DNA of 34,408 nt from an uncultured Clostridia bacterium (lineage in GTDB: Bacteria; Bacillota; Clostridia; UBA1212), in the NCBI GenBank assembly GCA_947304585.1, contig CAMZBI010000023.1:1-34408 (forward strand), in the 5' to 3' direction. Shown here in pieces: positions 7,825 to 15,793 of the stretch (its first letter is position 1; every line of letters starts with the position of its first letter). The notes below the pieces were generated by a model. It searched no databases and was not told the origin of the DNA. It saw only the letters and a list, made by a program, of their open reading frames with translations. The position numbers were made by a program, and so were the translations under genes.

Positions 7825-10230
7825 CTATTTCAGTTCCACCTCATCCACTCCGCCGTCAGTTTCGGTCATATTCCCCGGAGCATCCGTTATGGTCTTGTCT
7901 TCTTCGGTCTCAGTCTTTTTCCTGCTGAAAAAAGCTTTAATTTTATAAATTCCGAATCCCTTTCCGGAGTCTTCAGGTTCAAAGCGGTCGTCCGAGAATT
8001 CTTTCCGTTCCAACCGTCTGTTAAAGATGAACAGTCCCATGCAGACAAGAGCTGCAATAACGGTGATTGCTGCGAGCCAGCCCCTGTATTCGTTGAGCTT
8101 TGGCCAGTAAAAATCACCGTAGACAGCGGAATTGTCGTTGACGTCTCTGATGGATCCGCCAACCAGCAGACCCAGCATGATCTCGTGGACAGTGATGAAG
8201 CCAATGCCGCTGATCAGTCCGTAGCCCGCCAGAACACCTTTTCTGTGATAGCAGATCGCCGCCATGAGGAGGAGTGCAACCGCCGGGAAGAAATATCTCT
8301 CGTGCATTCTCGGTCCGAAGCAGGATACCATGGCGAACATGAATGCTCCGGCAAGGAACACCAGACCCGGATGGGAAACCTTTTCTGTAAGTTTTCCGCG
8401 GGATACCGCTTTGGCAGTCTTAAAGACGTACACTGCTACCGTTACAAGACTTATAACGACTATTGCCAGCATTCCCCAGGTGTGAAGGGATAAAGGCCCC
8501 GCCATTTCGCTGTCGGGCACCCAGTTCTGGCCCACAAGGAACCAGAAGTTGTAGTTGTTCACAGTGGCATACTGATAGTGGTCGATAGTTCCGAGGAAGA
8601 GTTTGAATATCCAGGGCAGTTCCATGGATTTGCCAAACAGCTCGACCTCCGCAGTTCCCATGCCGAAGAAAGGTATGCAGGGGAGCACTGCCCCCGTGAC
8701 CAGTCCCAGCAATATTTTGCCTAAAAATCCGAAAGCTCTCTTTGGCCTTTTTCTCACGAACTCCATAACGAATTCCGAAAGGAACACGCACCCGAGAACG
8801 GGAAGGAACAGAGTCATCTGAGGCTTCAGCATTATGCCCAGGGAGAAGAAAAGTCCCGCGGCAAGGAACCGTCTGCCGTTCAGAGATATGCAGCAGAGGA
8901 TGACAAACAGCGCCAGCAGCGAATCCACCTGTCCCCAGCAGGAGGCATCTATCAGGACCACAGGGTTGAAGAGCCAGACCGCCGCAAAGAACATGGCACT
9001 GCCGAAACTGTAGCGTTTCTTAACAGCCGTAAAGTAAATGACCAGGCCGACAAGCATGTCCGCGAAGATCGACGGAAGCTTCACCATCATCCCCATTCCG
9101 GTCTGACCGAGTTTCAGCAGATTGCCGACATGGGTCACAAAGGCAAGAAAATATGCGTAAAGCGGCGGGTAGTCGCAGTTGGTGGCAATGTTGTAAAGCT
9201 GACCGATCCCGTTCTCCGCGGCCACTCTGCCCCAGTATTTAAACAGGCCAACGTCGATCCCGCACTCAAAATACGTAATGGAAAGGACCAGCCTGATGCC
9301 AAGAGCAAGGGTAAAAACAGTGACGAACACGCCAACGGGATTGCCAAGGGTGTCAAATGGGGCCTTGGCGTCAAGTTTCCGCCGTCCAGGTATAAACCTG
9401 ATCTTATCATCCGTTCCTATAAATTCCCCGCCGATCCTGTCATAAGCCCTTACGTAAAGACCGTAGAGAAGCAGTGCAAAAAAGGCAAGGGCCAATATCA
9501 GCCAGCTGACTATTCTCATGTCAGCGTAAAGATTTTCATTGTATTCGGCTGCGGAAGTGACCGTGGAAGTGACGCTGTTTATGACCACAACGCTTTTGCC
9601 GGAAGGTGCCCCGGACACCTGAGTGACCTTGACGTTGTCGATCCAGGCGGTACCCGTGATCACGTTGCCGTAATAGCCAAGCCTCATGCAAAGCGTATAT
9701 GTGTCCGTCTTGCCGGCTGTGATATAGTCCGTAACGTGGGTCCAGGTCTCGCTGTTTACGTAAGTAAATCCCGAATCTTTGGAACCGAGGATGGATATAT
9801 TGGCGGCTTTCTTTTCGGAAGTCACAGAAGCTTTAATATCCGCCTCCACCCGGTACACTTTTCCGGCTTTCAGCTGTATTTTAGCAGTAAGTCTTGCATC
9901 GTTGTCCGAACTGTTCACGATCTTGAGGCAGGCACCTCCGTCAACGCCCTCGCCCTCAGCAGGCACCACAAAAGAAGTGGCAGTCTTTTCGTAGGCATCG
10001 GTTGAGTAAAAGCCGCCGTTGTAGTTTTCAAAGTCCTCGGAAATCAAAACCGTCCCGGTCCCTCCGAAGGTCCTTATAAGTACAACAATAATTATAACGA
10101 TTAAAGCAGCCGCAATAACAACAGCGGAAACCTGCTTTACCCTGGTATCGAACACGGAAAGCAGTTTGTCCTTAAGGCAGCACGTTTTTCTTCCGTTATT
10201 CCCTTTAGAATCACTGATCTTTGATGCCAT
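7825..10230 (-). CDS. GT-C membrane glycosyltransferase with extracytoplasmic jelly-roll domain
   Basis: An 801-aa protein. A basic cytoplasmic head and TM helix (about 34-54) are followed by an extracytoplasmic domain (about 60-206) homologous to the jelly roll of the neighbouring PMT-type enzyme; both share N-x-S-x-NDAR, a KVYR/SYYK strand and a closing AWIDNV/AYFDNL strand. After a second TM (about 240-262) comes a multi-pass GT-C core with an acidic FECGIDVGLFKYW loop and the DYPPLY motif known from polyprenyl-phosphate-sugar-dependent transferases of the PIG-M/DUF2029 kind. The C-terminal tail is charged and acidic. The ATG at 10230 is chosen over TTG two codons earlier because AAAGGAC is 9 nt upstream. 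Only 15 nt separate it from the bactofilin-like gene. Probably extends or decorates an envelope glycan. Confidence 0.82.
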   Translation of the reverse strand: MASKISDSKGNNGRKTCCLKDKLLSVFDTRVKQVSAVVIAAALIVIIIVVLIRTFGGTGTVLISEDFENYNGGFYSTDAYEKTATSFVVPAEGEGVDGGACLKIVNSSDNDARLTAKIQLKAGKVYRVEADIKASVTSEKKAANISILGSKDSGFTYVNSETWTHVTDYITAGKTDTYTLCMRLGYYGNVITGTAWIDNVKVTQVSGAPSGKSVVVINSVTSTVTSAAEYNENLYADMRIVSWLILALAFFALLLYGLYVRAYDRIGGEFIGTDDKIRFIPGRRKLDAKAPFDTLGNPVGVFVTVFTLALGIRLVLSITYFECGIDVGLFKYWGRVAAENGIGQLYNIATNCDYPPLYAYFLAFVTHVGNLLKLGQTGMGMMVKLPSIFADMLVGLVIYFTAVKKRYSFGSAMFFAAVWLFNPVVLIDASCWGQVDSLLALFVILCCISLNGRRFLAAGLFFSLGIMLKPQMTLFLPVLGCVFLSEFVMEFVRKRPKRAFGFLGKILLGLVTGAVLPCIPFFGMGTAEVELFGKSMELPWIFKLFLGTIDHYQYATVNNYNFWFLVGQNWVPDSEMAGPLSLHTWGMLAIVVISLVTVAVYVFKTAKAVSRGKLTEKVSHPGLVFLAGAFMFAMVSCFGPRMHERYFFPAVALLLMAAICYHRKGVLAGYGLISGIGFITVHEIMLGLLVGGSIRDVNDNSAVYGDFYWPKLNEYRGWLAAITVIAALVCMGLFIFNRRLERKEFSDDRFEPEDSGKGFGIYKIKAFFSRKKTETEEDKTITDAPGNMTETDGGVDEVELK

Positions 10231-10245
10231 CGCCAATTTGTCCTT

Positions 10246-11013
10246 TTAATAGTAAACGATGCTCTCAACGGTTGAGCTGTCGTCAATTTCGGGTTCTTCC
10301 CGGCACTCCAGGACTCTCACCCGGCAGCCCGGGCCGATCTTTGCCTCCTCGCAAAGTATCTGATCGATCTCGCAGTAATCAATATCCACGTAATCGCAAA
10401 GAACGCTGTCGCACCTGAGGACCGGCTCCACCGGATCCAACGTCACACTTTTCACAGTCAAAGTCTCCGACTTCAGGGACGTGGCCTCGATGGAATTGCC
10501 GTTGCCGTTGATCACTATATCGATAGCCCGCACAAGATTCTTAAATGAGGCATCCCCTGTGACCGTAATAGTGTCGCAAACGACTTTTCCGGAGGCGGAA
10601 AAGAATCCCGGAACGGTAACGTCTATAGCGTCCAGTCTGCCGCCAAGGTCAAGATTGCCGCTGATCCTTACGTTTTCGGAGTGTATGTTTCCGTAGCACT
10701 CGGTGGCACCCGAAAACAGCGCGTCTCCGCAGACAAGAGTTGTTTTGAATCTTGCATACCCTTCGCAGACGAAAGAGTCGCAGGTCACTTTACCGGCAAA
10801 CACCGCCCTGCCGTTCACCGCAAGCCTCGAAACGTCAATGAACTCACGAAAGAGTCCGTACCCCTCCACAACGATCCTGTCCGGGGTGAGTTTTTCGGAA
10901 AACTCCCGATCTCCCTCCACAACAAGCTCGTCAAAAGAGACGTCCTCGTCAATGTCCATAACGGGAACGAAAACAGGTCTTTGTGATTTTTTAGGCAAAG
11001 ACAGATCCGCCAA
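10246..11013 (-). CDS. Bactofilin-like polymer-forming protein
   Basis: Predicted 255-aa soluble protein made of short beta-strand repeats of the form xVxGxAxF (for example VEGYGLF, VNGRAVF, CEGYARF, VSGTATF-like turns), followed by a C-terminal segment with IGPGCRVRVLEC. This pattern is typical of bactofilins and related right-handed beta-helix cytoskeletal proteins that polymerise under the membrane and localise envelope enzymes. The TTG at 11013 is taken as start because GGAGGAG lies 9 nt upstream and the matching promoter is only 40 nt further; a longer reading to 11214 would run through the promoter and a hairpin repeat. First gene of the glycosyltransferase/phosphonate operon, so it may organise that machinery. 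Confidence 0.7.
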   Translation of the reverse strand: MADLSLPKKSQRPVFVPVMDIDEDVSFDELVVEGDREFSEKLTPDRIVVEGYGLFREFIDVSRLAVNGRAVFAGKVTCDSFVCEGYARFKTTLVCGDALFSGATECYGNIHSENVRISGNLDLGGRLDAIDVTVPGFFSASGKVVCDTITVTGDASFKNLVRAIDIVINGNGNSIEATSLKSETLTVKSVTLDPVEPVLRCDSVLCDYVDIDYCEIDQILCEEAKIGPGCRVRVLECREEPEIDDSSTVESIVYY

Positions 11014-11052
11014 CGATACGCTCCTCCGGTTCACAAAAATGCTTGCTGTCAC

Positions 11053-11081
11053 ATTATACTCCAAACATGGATTGAGTTCAA
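11053..11081 (-). promoter_or_regulatory. Strong sigma-A promoter of the bactofilin/glycosyltransferase/phosphonate operon
   Basis: Minus strand TTGAAC (11076-11081), 17-nt spacer, TATAAT (11053-11058): near consensus. The initiation point would fall about 30 nt before the TTG start at 11013. Confidence 0.75.
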
Positions 11082-11090
11082 GGCACGGGG

Positions 11091-11155
11091 AACGCGCCTG
11101 CGGCGCAGCCGCACCACTCGCACCGCAGGTGCGCTTTGCTTGGCGCATCACTTGC
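11091..11155. repeat. GC-rich hairpin repeat between divergent promoters
   Basis: Contains the hairpins GCGCC-TGC-GGCGC and GCACC-GCA-GGTGC and ends in ATCACTTGC, the same modules and spacer as the 7625-7824 element but without heptamers. It lies upstream of both divergent promoters and its last bases supply the -35 of the plus-strand promoter. Confidence 0.6.
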
Positions 11156-11180
11156 AATCTTCTCTTTATTATGCTACCAT
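11152..11180 (+). promoter_or_regulatory. Probable promoter of the asp23-amaP operon
   Basis: TTGCAA (11152-11157), 17 nt, TACCAT (11175-11180), followed closely by AGGGAGG. The distance to the start codon is very short, so the true start site may differ. Moderate match only. Confidence 0.35.
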
Positions 11181-11198
11181 TTTTAGGGAGGTGGCGTC

Positions 11199-11633
11199 TT
11201 GAGCGAAAAGTCATTCAACATAAACGGCGAGCCGGGTGACATTCCTGATGAGCTTATATACACCGGTGACGGCTCCAACGGCACCGAAGACGTCATCATT
11301 ACCGATGAAGTCGTTGCCATCGTTGCGGTGCAGGCTGCCCTTGCCACCGATTTTGTCGCCTCCATGAGCTCCAACCTTGCGGGAAGCTTTGTGGAATCCC
11401 TTGGCGTTAAAAATCCTACAAAAGGTGTTATTGTCCACACCGACGACGGCGGAAAAGTTATTCTTGATCTGTTTGTCGTTGTAAGATACGGTTCCAAGAT
11501 ATCGGACGTGGCCTGGAACATACAGGAAAACGTGAAAAAGGAAGTTGAGAACATGACGGGAGCCGTTGTGAACGCCGTCAACATTCACATCACAGGCATC
11601 GATTTTACCCAGAAAGCCAGGAAAAAGCCCTGA
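11199..11633 (+). CDS. Asp23/Gls24 family envelope stress protein
   Basis: A 144-aa protein of the Asp23/Gls24 (DUF322) family. Typical features are an N-terminal segment entering VIITDEVVAIVAVQAAL, a central GVIVHTDDGGKVILDLFVVVRYG strand region and the C-terminal NIQENVKKEVENMTG-x-VNAVNIHITGIDF. Family members are abundant cytoplasmic proteins held at the membrane by AmaP and linked to cell-wall and alkaline stress. The TTG at 11199 is preceded by AGGGAGG at good spacing. It heads a three-gene operon with amaP and a DUF2273 gene, the standard arrangement in Firmicutes. The extra N-terminal 20-30 residues are acidic and unremarkable. Confidence 0.9.
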   Translation: MSEKSFNINGEPGDIPDELIYTGDGSNGTEDVIITDEVVAIVAVQAALATDFVASMSSNLAGSFVESLGVKNPTKGVIVHTDDGGKVILDLFVVVRYGSKISDVAWNIQENVKKEVENMTGAVVNAVNIHITGIDFTQKARKKP

Positions 11634-11685
11634 GAAGGGACCGGGGCGGACATTTTTCTGATCTCCTGCCCCCACGGAGGAATTT

Positions 11686-12225
11686 ATGAATACTTTCTTC
11701 AGAATTACAGTTGCAATCTACGCGCTCATATCGACGGTACTTTCAGCGATAGTTATGATCTCCCCCTTCGGCGAGAAAAAACTGATGAATCTGATACTTG
11801 AGCGGGCCGAGATCAACCTCTACCAATCCAACGCCTACGACGTTATCGTGTTCATCACAGGCCTTGTTTTCATGCTCATAAGCATTGCCATCCTTTCCAG
11901 CGGCATCCGGGGAAAAAGATCTTCCAAATACGTTTCCAGGGTCAACACCAACGGCACCGTAAACATCTCCGCCAATTCCATTGAAAACATTGCCCTCGCG
12001 ATGTCCAAAAGATTCCAGGGTGTGAAGGATGCAAAAGCCAAGGCCATATTCAAAAAGGACGAGCTTCAGATCTCCATCAGGATACAGGCCTATACCGACG
12101 TCAACCTGCCTGAGCTTTGCAAAGGAATCCAGGACAGAGTCAGAGAATCTGTGGAGAGTTCCACAGACATTAAAGTTGCCAACGTTACTGTCAACGTTGA
12201 CAACGTGCTCCAGCAGGGAGAATAA
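11686..12225 (+). CDS. amaP: Alkaline shock response membrane anchor protein AmaP
   Basis: A 179-aa protein with two N-terminal transmembrane helices (about 5-26 and 52-76) around a short amphipathic loop, then an AmaP-type cytoplasmic domain with GTVNISANSIENIAL and the closing VANVTVNVDNVL strand. AmaP anchors Asp23 to the membrane. GGAGG precedes the ATG. It lies 52 nt after the Asp23-family gene and about 85 nt before the DUF2273 gene, confirming the operon. Confidence 0.88.
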   Translation: MNTFFRITVAIYALISTVLSAIVMISPFGEKKLMNLILERAEINLYQSNAYDVIVFITGLVFMLISIAILSSGIRGKRSSKYVSRVNTNGTVNISANSIENIALAMSKRFQGVKDAKAKAIFKKDELQISIRIQAYTDVNLPELCKGIQDRVRESVESSTDIKVANVTVNVDNVLQQGE

Positions 12226-12309
12226 ATCCCGGGATAAATCAATTCCGACAGCCGGCAAAACTGATTTGACTACAACGTAAAATGCGGAGATCCCGCAGGA
12301 GGCAAAACA

Positions 12310-12537
12310 ATGCTTCGCAAGCTATACAAGTTTTACAGAAAATATCACTACTGCATCAACGGAGCCCTCATAGGTCTCGCCGCGGGACTCATGCTGGTAT
12401 TTCTGGGCATATTAAAAACCATAGTCATTTTGCTCTGCCTTTACGGCGGATATTTCATTGGCAAGAAGCTCACCCAGGACCGTGATTTTATCAAGAGGAT
12501 CCTGGACAGGATATTGCCTCCGGGCTCCTACAAGTAA
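12310..12537 (+). CDS. DUF2273 small membrane protein
   Basis: A 75-aa protein with a basic N-terminus, a glycine-containing double hydrophobic segment (GALIGLAAGLMLVFLGILKTIVILLCLYGGYFIG in shortened form: about 18-52) and a basic C-terminal amphipathic tail. This matches the DUF2273 family that regularly follows asp23 and amaP. The start has AGGAGG 8 nt upstream. Function is unknown; by association it belongs to the Asp23 membrane complex. Confidence 0.85.
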   Translation: MLRKLYKFYRKYHYCINGALIGLAAGLMLVFLGILKTIVILLCLYGGYFIGKKLTQDRDFIKRILDRILPPGSYK

Positions 12538-12605
12538 CCGGAAGTTAAACAGCAGGCATCAGAAAACACCGGACTTCTGCGGTTTTAATGAATCAGATGA
12601 AAATC

Positions 12606-12644
12606 AGACCCTTTCCCTGTGGAATTGCGGTCTGTTTTCTTTTA
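12606..12644 (+). terminator. Intrinsic terminator of the asp23 operon
   Basis: CAGACC (12606-12611) pairs with GGTCTG (12630-12635), followed by TTTTCTTTT. The loop is long (18 nt) but the T-tract is clear, 70 nt past the DUF2273 stop. Confidence 0.6.
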
Positions 12645-12649
12645 TAATA
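12621..12649 (+). promoter_or_regulatory. Possible promoter of the glycosidase-like gene
   Basis: TATAAT at 12644-12649 with a weak -35 (TGGAAT, 12621-12626) 17 nt upstream, embedded in the preceding terminator. The start codon follows 62 nt downstream. Confidence 0.35.
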
Positions 12650-12710
12650 ACCCTGTAAGAAAAAGGACCGCCGGGCGATGCCGGCATTGGACCGGAGCAA
12701 GGAGAATAAA

Positions 12711-15281
12711 ATGAACAAAAGGCTTGAAGATGTTTTAAACGGAAGGGAAGACAACTATCTGCTTCCTTTTTACTGGCAGCACGGCGACCACCACGACAAG
12801 ATTCCGGAGCAGATAGAGCGGATCCGGAAAAGCGGCTGCAGGGCTTTCTGCGTCGAGTCGAGGCCTCACAAGGATTTCTGCGGCGAAGGCTGGTGGAGGG
12901 ATATGGACCTGATCATCAGCGAGGCCAAAAAGAGGGATATGAAGGTGTGGATCTTTGACGACGACCACTACCCCACAGGTCACGCCAACGGACAGATAAA
13001 GAACCATCCGGAACTTCGCCAATTGTTTCTCACGGAAAGACACGTTGACGTGCTGGGACCTGTAAAGAACTCACTTATAAGGCTTGAGACCCAGCCCGGG
13101 GACAAACTCATTGGCGTTTACGCTTTCAAGAGGACAGGCGTTGACGAGGCATCAAGCGGCGAACCCATAGACCTTTCCGCATGTGTCGGTGAAAAGTATC
13201 TGCGCTTCGATCTGCCCGACGGCTGCTGGCGGGTGTTCTTCTATTACGAGACCCACAGGGGCTTCGTCAGGCCTGACTATATCGATATGATCAACGAGGA
13301 ATCCGTAAAGGTCCTGATCGATACCGTTTACGAGTCCCATTTTGCCCATTACGGGGATGAATTCGGGAAGACCATTGCCGGTTTCTTCTCCGACGAGCCC
13401 TGTTTCGGCAACGGCTGGATAGGTGCCCACAGCATCGACCTTGGTTTCTACAACCACCGAATCGGCATGCCGGGCCTCGCCCTTCCCTGGCGTTCCGATA
13501 TTCCGGATCTGATGGAAGCCGAGGTAGGCAAAAAGGTGCTGCCCCTTCTCGGAGGCTTCTGGTTCGACATTGGCGAGGTGACTCCCGTCCTGCGCCACGC
13601 CTATATGGATACCGTCACAAAGCTTTACAGAGACTGCTTTACGAGGCAGCTTGGCGGCTGGTGCGAGGCCCACGGGGTGCAGTATATCGGCCACATCATC
13701 GAGGATATGAACGCCCACGGAAGACTTTCCGCCAGCGGAGGCCACTACTTCAGGTCCCTTGACGGCCAGCACATGAGCGGCATCGACATAGTCCTCCACC
13801 AGATCATTCCGGGCATGGCTGACTACGTCCACACCGGCTGGGCCTTCGGAAACAACGCGGACCCGAAGTTCTACGATATCATTCTCGCCAAGCTCGGCGC
13901 ATCCTTTGCCCACATAGGAACACAGACTGAAGGAAGGGCCATGTGCGAGGTTTTTGGCGCTTACGGCTGGGCCGAGGGCACGCCAATGATGAAATGGCTC
14001 ATTGATTTTCTGCTGGTCCGGGGCATCAACAGATTCATCCCCCACGCCTTCTCCCCCGAGTTTCCGGACCCCGACTGCCCGCCCCACTTCGGCGCAGACG
14101 ACAAGGATCCCCAGTTTGAAGGCTTCACCGCCCTTATGAACTACACCAATAAGGCGGCCCATCTCCTTGACGGCAGGACACACAAGGCGGATGCCGCCGT
14201 CCTCTACCACGCAGACGCAGAGTGGATGAACGATGAAGGAAGCGCCATGATGACCCAGGTTCCCGCCAAGGCACTCTACGACGCCCACATCGATTTTGAT
14301 ATCCTGCCGGCAGATTGTTTTACCGAAAACAGCGGCAGCAACGTGTTCAAAGCCTTTGCAAAAGACGGGCGCCTTGCCGTCGGAAGAGAGACCTACCAGA
14401 TTCTGGCGGTACCCTATGCGGAGGTCCTGCCCCGGGAACTCGAAGATGCATTGGCGAAACTTGAGGTTCATGGCGTCAAGATCGTAAGAACCGGTAAGGA
14501 TTTTGACGAAAAAGCTTTTATGGCGGAAGTCGACGCCTCCGTCAGCAGGGATATTGTCATCGAGGGCGGCCATCCGCAGCTCCGGGCCATCCATTTCTAC
14601 GACGATACGTCCGATATCTATATGTTCTCCAATGAATCCGTGACCGAGACCGCAGTTACATCGGCACGCCTCGCTTCCGTAAAAGACGCCGGTGAATGCC
14701 TGCTTCTCGATCTTTTGAACGGTGAATCTGCTATGTGCAAAGTCTCGGCCGGCATCCTGCCCCTCGAACTGCCGCCTTACAGCTCTGTCATCGCAGTATT
14801 TGACAGAGAGGGTCTTCCCGCGGGTATTCCTCCCCTTAAAAAGTATATAGAATTAGGAGACGCAGACCTTTCCTTCGACGTTGAAACCGCATTTTACACT
14901 GATATGAAGACCTTCGTGAAAAAGGCCGAAAAGGTTTCCGTAAAAGACCTGCCCGCCTTCTCAGCCTCGGAGGACATGACCGAGTTTTCCGGAAAGATCC
15001 GCTACACCGGCAGGTTCAATTATAAACAAGACTCCGGTCTGAAAGGCATCGACCTCGGGGAAGTGGGCATGACCGCCCATGTATGGCTGAACGGCAACGA
15101 CCTTGGCCTCAGGATCTGCCCTCCCTACCGCTACGACATTGAAAAATACCTAAAAGAAGGTGAAAACGAGATAGTTATCGAGGTCTCCAACACCCTCGCC
15201 AATGCAGTCTACGACCGCTTCACTGCGTTCCTTTCGATCCCCGCCTCCGGCCTCATCGGGCCGATCATGTGGCTGAAATAA
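12711..15281 (+). CDS. Large glycoside hydrolase-like protein with C-terminal jelly roll
   Basis: An 856-aa cytoplasmic protein without signal peptide. The N-terminal half resembles an alpha/beta barrel: PFYWQHGDHHDKIPEQI, WIFDDDHYPTGHANG (about 81-95), the acidic FFSDEPCFGNG with Glu229 as candidate catalytic residue, then HIIEDMNAHGR and TEGRAMCEVFGAYGWAEG. The end (about 770-856) is a galactose-binding-like beta-sandwich with AHVWLNGNDLG, as in GH2 and GH106 proteins. I therefore place it near GH106 (alpha-L-rhamnosidase)-like or unclassified glycosidases; the substrate cannot be told. The ATG at 12711 follows AAGGAG by 7 nt; a longer reading from 12678 lacks a ribosome site. Single-gene transcript closed by a strong terminator. 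Confidence 0.7.
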   Translation: MNKRLEDVLNGREDNYLLPFYWQHGDHHDKIPEQIERIRKSGCRAFCVESRPHKDFCGEGWWRDMDLIISEAKKRDMKVWIFDDDHYPTGHANGQIKNHPELRQLFLTERHVDVLGPVKNSLIRLETQPGDKLIGVYAFKRTGVDEASSGEPIDLSACVGEKYLRFDLPDGCWRVFFYYETHRGFVRPDYIDMINEESVKVLIDTVYESHFAHYGDEFGKTIAGFFSDEPCFGNGWIGAHSIDLGFYNHRIGMPGLALPWRSDIPDLMEAEVGKKVLPLLGGFWFDIGEVTPVLRHAYMDTVTKLYRDCFTRQLGGWCEAHGVQYIGHIIEDMNAHGRLSASGGHYFRSLDGQHMSGIDIVLHQIIPGMADYVHTGWAFGNNADPKFYDIILAKLGASFAHIGTQTEGRAMCEVFGAYGWAEGTPMMKWLIDFLLVRGINRFIPHAFSPEFPDPDCPPHFGADDKDPQFEGFTALMNYTNKAAHLLDGRTHKADAAVLYHADAEWMNDEGSAMMTQVPAKALYDAHIDFDILPADCFTENSGSNVFKAFAKDGRLAVGRETYQILAVPYAEVLPRELEDALAKLEVHGVKIVRTGKDFDEKAFMAEVDASVSRDIVIEGGHPQLRAIHFYDDTSDIYMFSNESVTETAVTSARLASVKDAGECLLLDLLNGESAMCKVSAGILPLELPPYSSVIAVFDREGLPAGIPPLKKYIELGDADLSFDVETAFYTDMKTFVKKAEKVSVKDLPAFSASEDMTEFSGKIRYTGRFNYKQDSGLKGIDLGEVGMTAHVWLNGNDLGLRICPPYRYDIEKYLKEGENEIVIEVSNTLANAVYDRFTAFLSIPASGLIGPIMWLK

Positions 15282-15302
15282 TTCATTTTTACACACAAAA
15301 AA

Positions 15303-15342
15303 GACCCGCCTGTTCAACCGGCATTTTACCGGCAGGCGGGTC
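15303..15342. terminator. Bidirectional intrinsic terminator between convergent genes
   Basis: A 10-bp perfect stem (GACCCGCCTG against CAGGCGGGTC) with an inner CCGG/CCGG mini-stem. It is flanked by an A-run before and CCTGTTTT after, so it can stop transcription from the glycosidase gene and from the opposing operon. Confidence 0.8.
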
Positions 15343-15364
15343 CTGTTTTACTGTCAAGCCCGGT

Positions 15365-15787
15365 TCAATCCTTTTCCAATACCTCAAACAAACAGGCTTT
15401 CAGATATTCGTACCTTTCCCTTTTTACGCTATTCGCAAAATGGATATCCCTGGCCTGTTCGGAGCAGTCCTCATAATCAAGAATCCTTGAGCCGAACTGC
15501 TCGCTGGTGAGATCAAAAACGATTCCTCCCACAAGATTAAAGCAGTGGCAGCCTCCGTTTTCGGTCCTTATCCCAAGAACTTTTCCCCCGTATATGTCCT
15601 GCATCAGAAAAGCGGTGATCGAACACTGGCCAAGGGTCTTATTGGCGGCCGACCAGTCCTTTCTCATGGAAGGGGTGCAGGTGAATTCACACCAGATGCC
15701 GCTGAGAATATCGTAGTAGTCGCAGGGCGTCAGCCCCCGGTCATCCTTTAAGCTTTCACAATTATCCGCCCCGTAAAACTTATACAT
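15365..15787 (-). CDS. YunG-like protein of unknown function
   Basis: A 140-aa soluble protein resembling the YunG family. The core reads LGQCSITAFLMQDIYGG (Cys55), GGCHCFNLVGG (His81) and FDLTSEQFG (Asp92). The order Cys, His, Asp within beta strands recalls papain-like or transglutaminase-like cysteine enzymes, but activity is not shown for this family as far as I know. The ATG at 15787 uses GCGGAG inside the end of the preceding EPSP-synthase-like gene, only 6 nt away, so the two are translationally linked. Last gene of a six-gene operon. Confidence 0.6.
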   Translation of the reverse strand: MYKFYGADNCESLKDDRGLTPCDYYDILSGIWCEFTCTPSMRKDWSAANKTLGQCSITAFLMQDIYGGKVLGIRTENGGCHCFNLVGGIVFDLTSEQFGSRILDYEDCSEQARDIHFANSVKRERYEYLKACLFEVLEKD

Positions 15788-15793
15788 AACAGG

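Noticed and set aside
7659..8493. Plus-strand frames with repeated THLRAAH-like peptides
   Set aside because: They are translations of the hairpin repeat running into the antisense of a glycosyltransferase gene.
11014..11214. N-terminal extension of the bactofilin-like protein
   Set aside because: Translates a hairpin repeat and a near-consensus promoter; TTG at 11013 has a good ribosome site.
13152..14594. Long open frame (480 codons) on the minus strand
   Set aside because: Antisense to the glycosidase-like gene, whose motifs are clear; no ribosome site or recognisable domain. Long antisense frames are common in GC-richer codons.
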